Part shown: positions 63,854 to 64,000 of the stretch, piece by piece
Layout: each line of letters begins with the position of its first letter
Position numbering within the stretch: position 1 is the first letter of the stretch
DNA from: [Mycobacterium] manitobense
GTDB taxonomy: Bacteria > Actinomycetota > Actinomycetes > Mycobacteriales > Mycobacteriaceae
Length of the DNA: 64,000 nt
Direction: 5' to 3'
Assembly (NCBI RefSeq): GCF_025821665.1
Contig: NZ_JACKSJ010000056.1
Coordinates: forward strand, 32,180 to 96,179
The notes under the pieces: generated by a model
The model's input: only the letters and a program-made list of their open reading frames with translations
Told to the model about the DNA's origin: nothing
Database searches by the model: none
Program-made: the position numbers and the translations under genes

Positions 63854-64000
63854 ATGGGTCTCTTCGAGCGTGGGGCAGTGCTCGCCGCGGCCGGTGCGGC
63901 GTTCGCCATCCTGATGTCGGCGCCGGCGACGGCCGAACCGGGTCCGCCGGCGCCGCCCGGGCCACCGCCGCCGGGTGTCGAGGCACAGGCGGTGGCAGCC
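63854..64000 (+). CDS. Secreted proline-rich protein (N-terminus only)
   Basis: The first 49 residues of a protein running off the right edge. 'MGLFERGAVLAAAGAAFAIL' and 'MSAPATAEPG' form a signal peptide with a likely cleavage after ATA; the mature part starts with a Pro-rich stretch ending in EAQAVAA. AAGGAAAGGG precedes the ATG. Function unknown; it could be a cell-wall-associated protein. Confidence 0.7.
   Translation, partial: MGLFERGAVLAAAGAAFAILMSAPATAEPGPPAPPGPPPPGVEAQAVAA

Overview
The window is a gene-dense, GC-rich chromosomal stretch from a mycobacterium, most likely a fast-growing environmental Mycolicibacterium. It carries an antigen 85 mycolyltransferase, a cyclopropane mycolic acid synthase, two LLM-family flavin/F420-type oxidoreductases, a secreted chorismate mutase, an LppE/LpqH-type lipoprotein and two P450s, one of the CYP125 steroid-oxidase type. 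The content and partial order of lldD, DUF1810, bacterioferritin, MFS pump, glnA3-like, P450, SDR, SRPBCC, LppE-like lipoprotein and secreted chorismate mutase match my memory of the M. tuberculosis Rv1872c-Rv1885c neighbourhood. Many additional genes are interspersed. I saw no tRNA, rRNA, CRISPR array, insertion sequence or prophage.

Left part (1-9.9 kb): a truncated double P-loop ATPase (AAA plus HerA/FtsK-like) is coupled to a winged-helix protein. Then come a lipoprotein/DUF72/HhH-GPD operon, TfoX, an LLM oxidoreductase, Lon with a strong terminator hairpin, and an antigen 85 enzyme with its own hairpin. From 10.1 to 14.9 kb a three-gene minus-strand unit runs Cache-HAMP-cyclase, MscS channel with a cyclic-nucleotide-binding domain, then L-lactate dehydrogenase. 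The cyclase carries substitutions at several catalytic positions.

From 15 to 29 kb: DUF1810, a GH13 hydrolase and a nucleoside deaminase, a cupin, and then a probable nitrogen-scavenging operon (GntR regulator, allophanate hydrolase, biuret-hydrolase-like isochorismatase, NCS2 permease) joined by GTGA overlaps. Next are a class A flavin monooxygenase with two operator-like dyads, a PaaI-type thioesterase with a KstR-like box, a FUSC transporter, an EthD protein and an enoyl-CoA hydratase. An iron cluster follows: an unknown two-lobed alpha/beta-barrel-like protein plus Bfd, divergent from bacterioferritin, with an IdeR-type box between them.

From 30 to 50 kb: an MFS drug pump fused to a cytosolic winged-helix domain; an AhpD-like gene under a perfect KstR box; a GlnA3-like glutamine synthetase; a D-aminoacylase-like amidohydrolase; SDRs; a Tat/lipobox dienelactone hydrolase; a PimC-like glycosyltransferase; a cupredoxin lipoprotein; a TetR/FAD-oxidoreductase pair whose 3' end overlaps a P450 gene; and the SRPBCC, LLM, SDR and chorismate mutase group.

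From 50 to 64 kb: cyclopropane mycolic acid synthase, MFS and POT transporters, an agmatinase-family enzyme with a GNAT neighbour, a hotdog thioesterase, a PLP dehydratase, an L,D-transpeptidase, a fatty acid hydroxylase/GntR pair, the LppE-like lipoprotein, an MmyB-type regulator, the CYP125-like P450, and the start of a secreted proline-rich protein cut by the window edge. Many plus-strand genes appear leaderless, with a TANNNT-like -10 ending 6-8 nt before the start codon.
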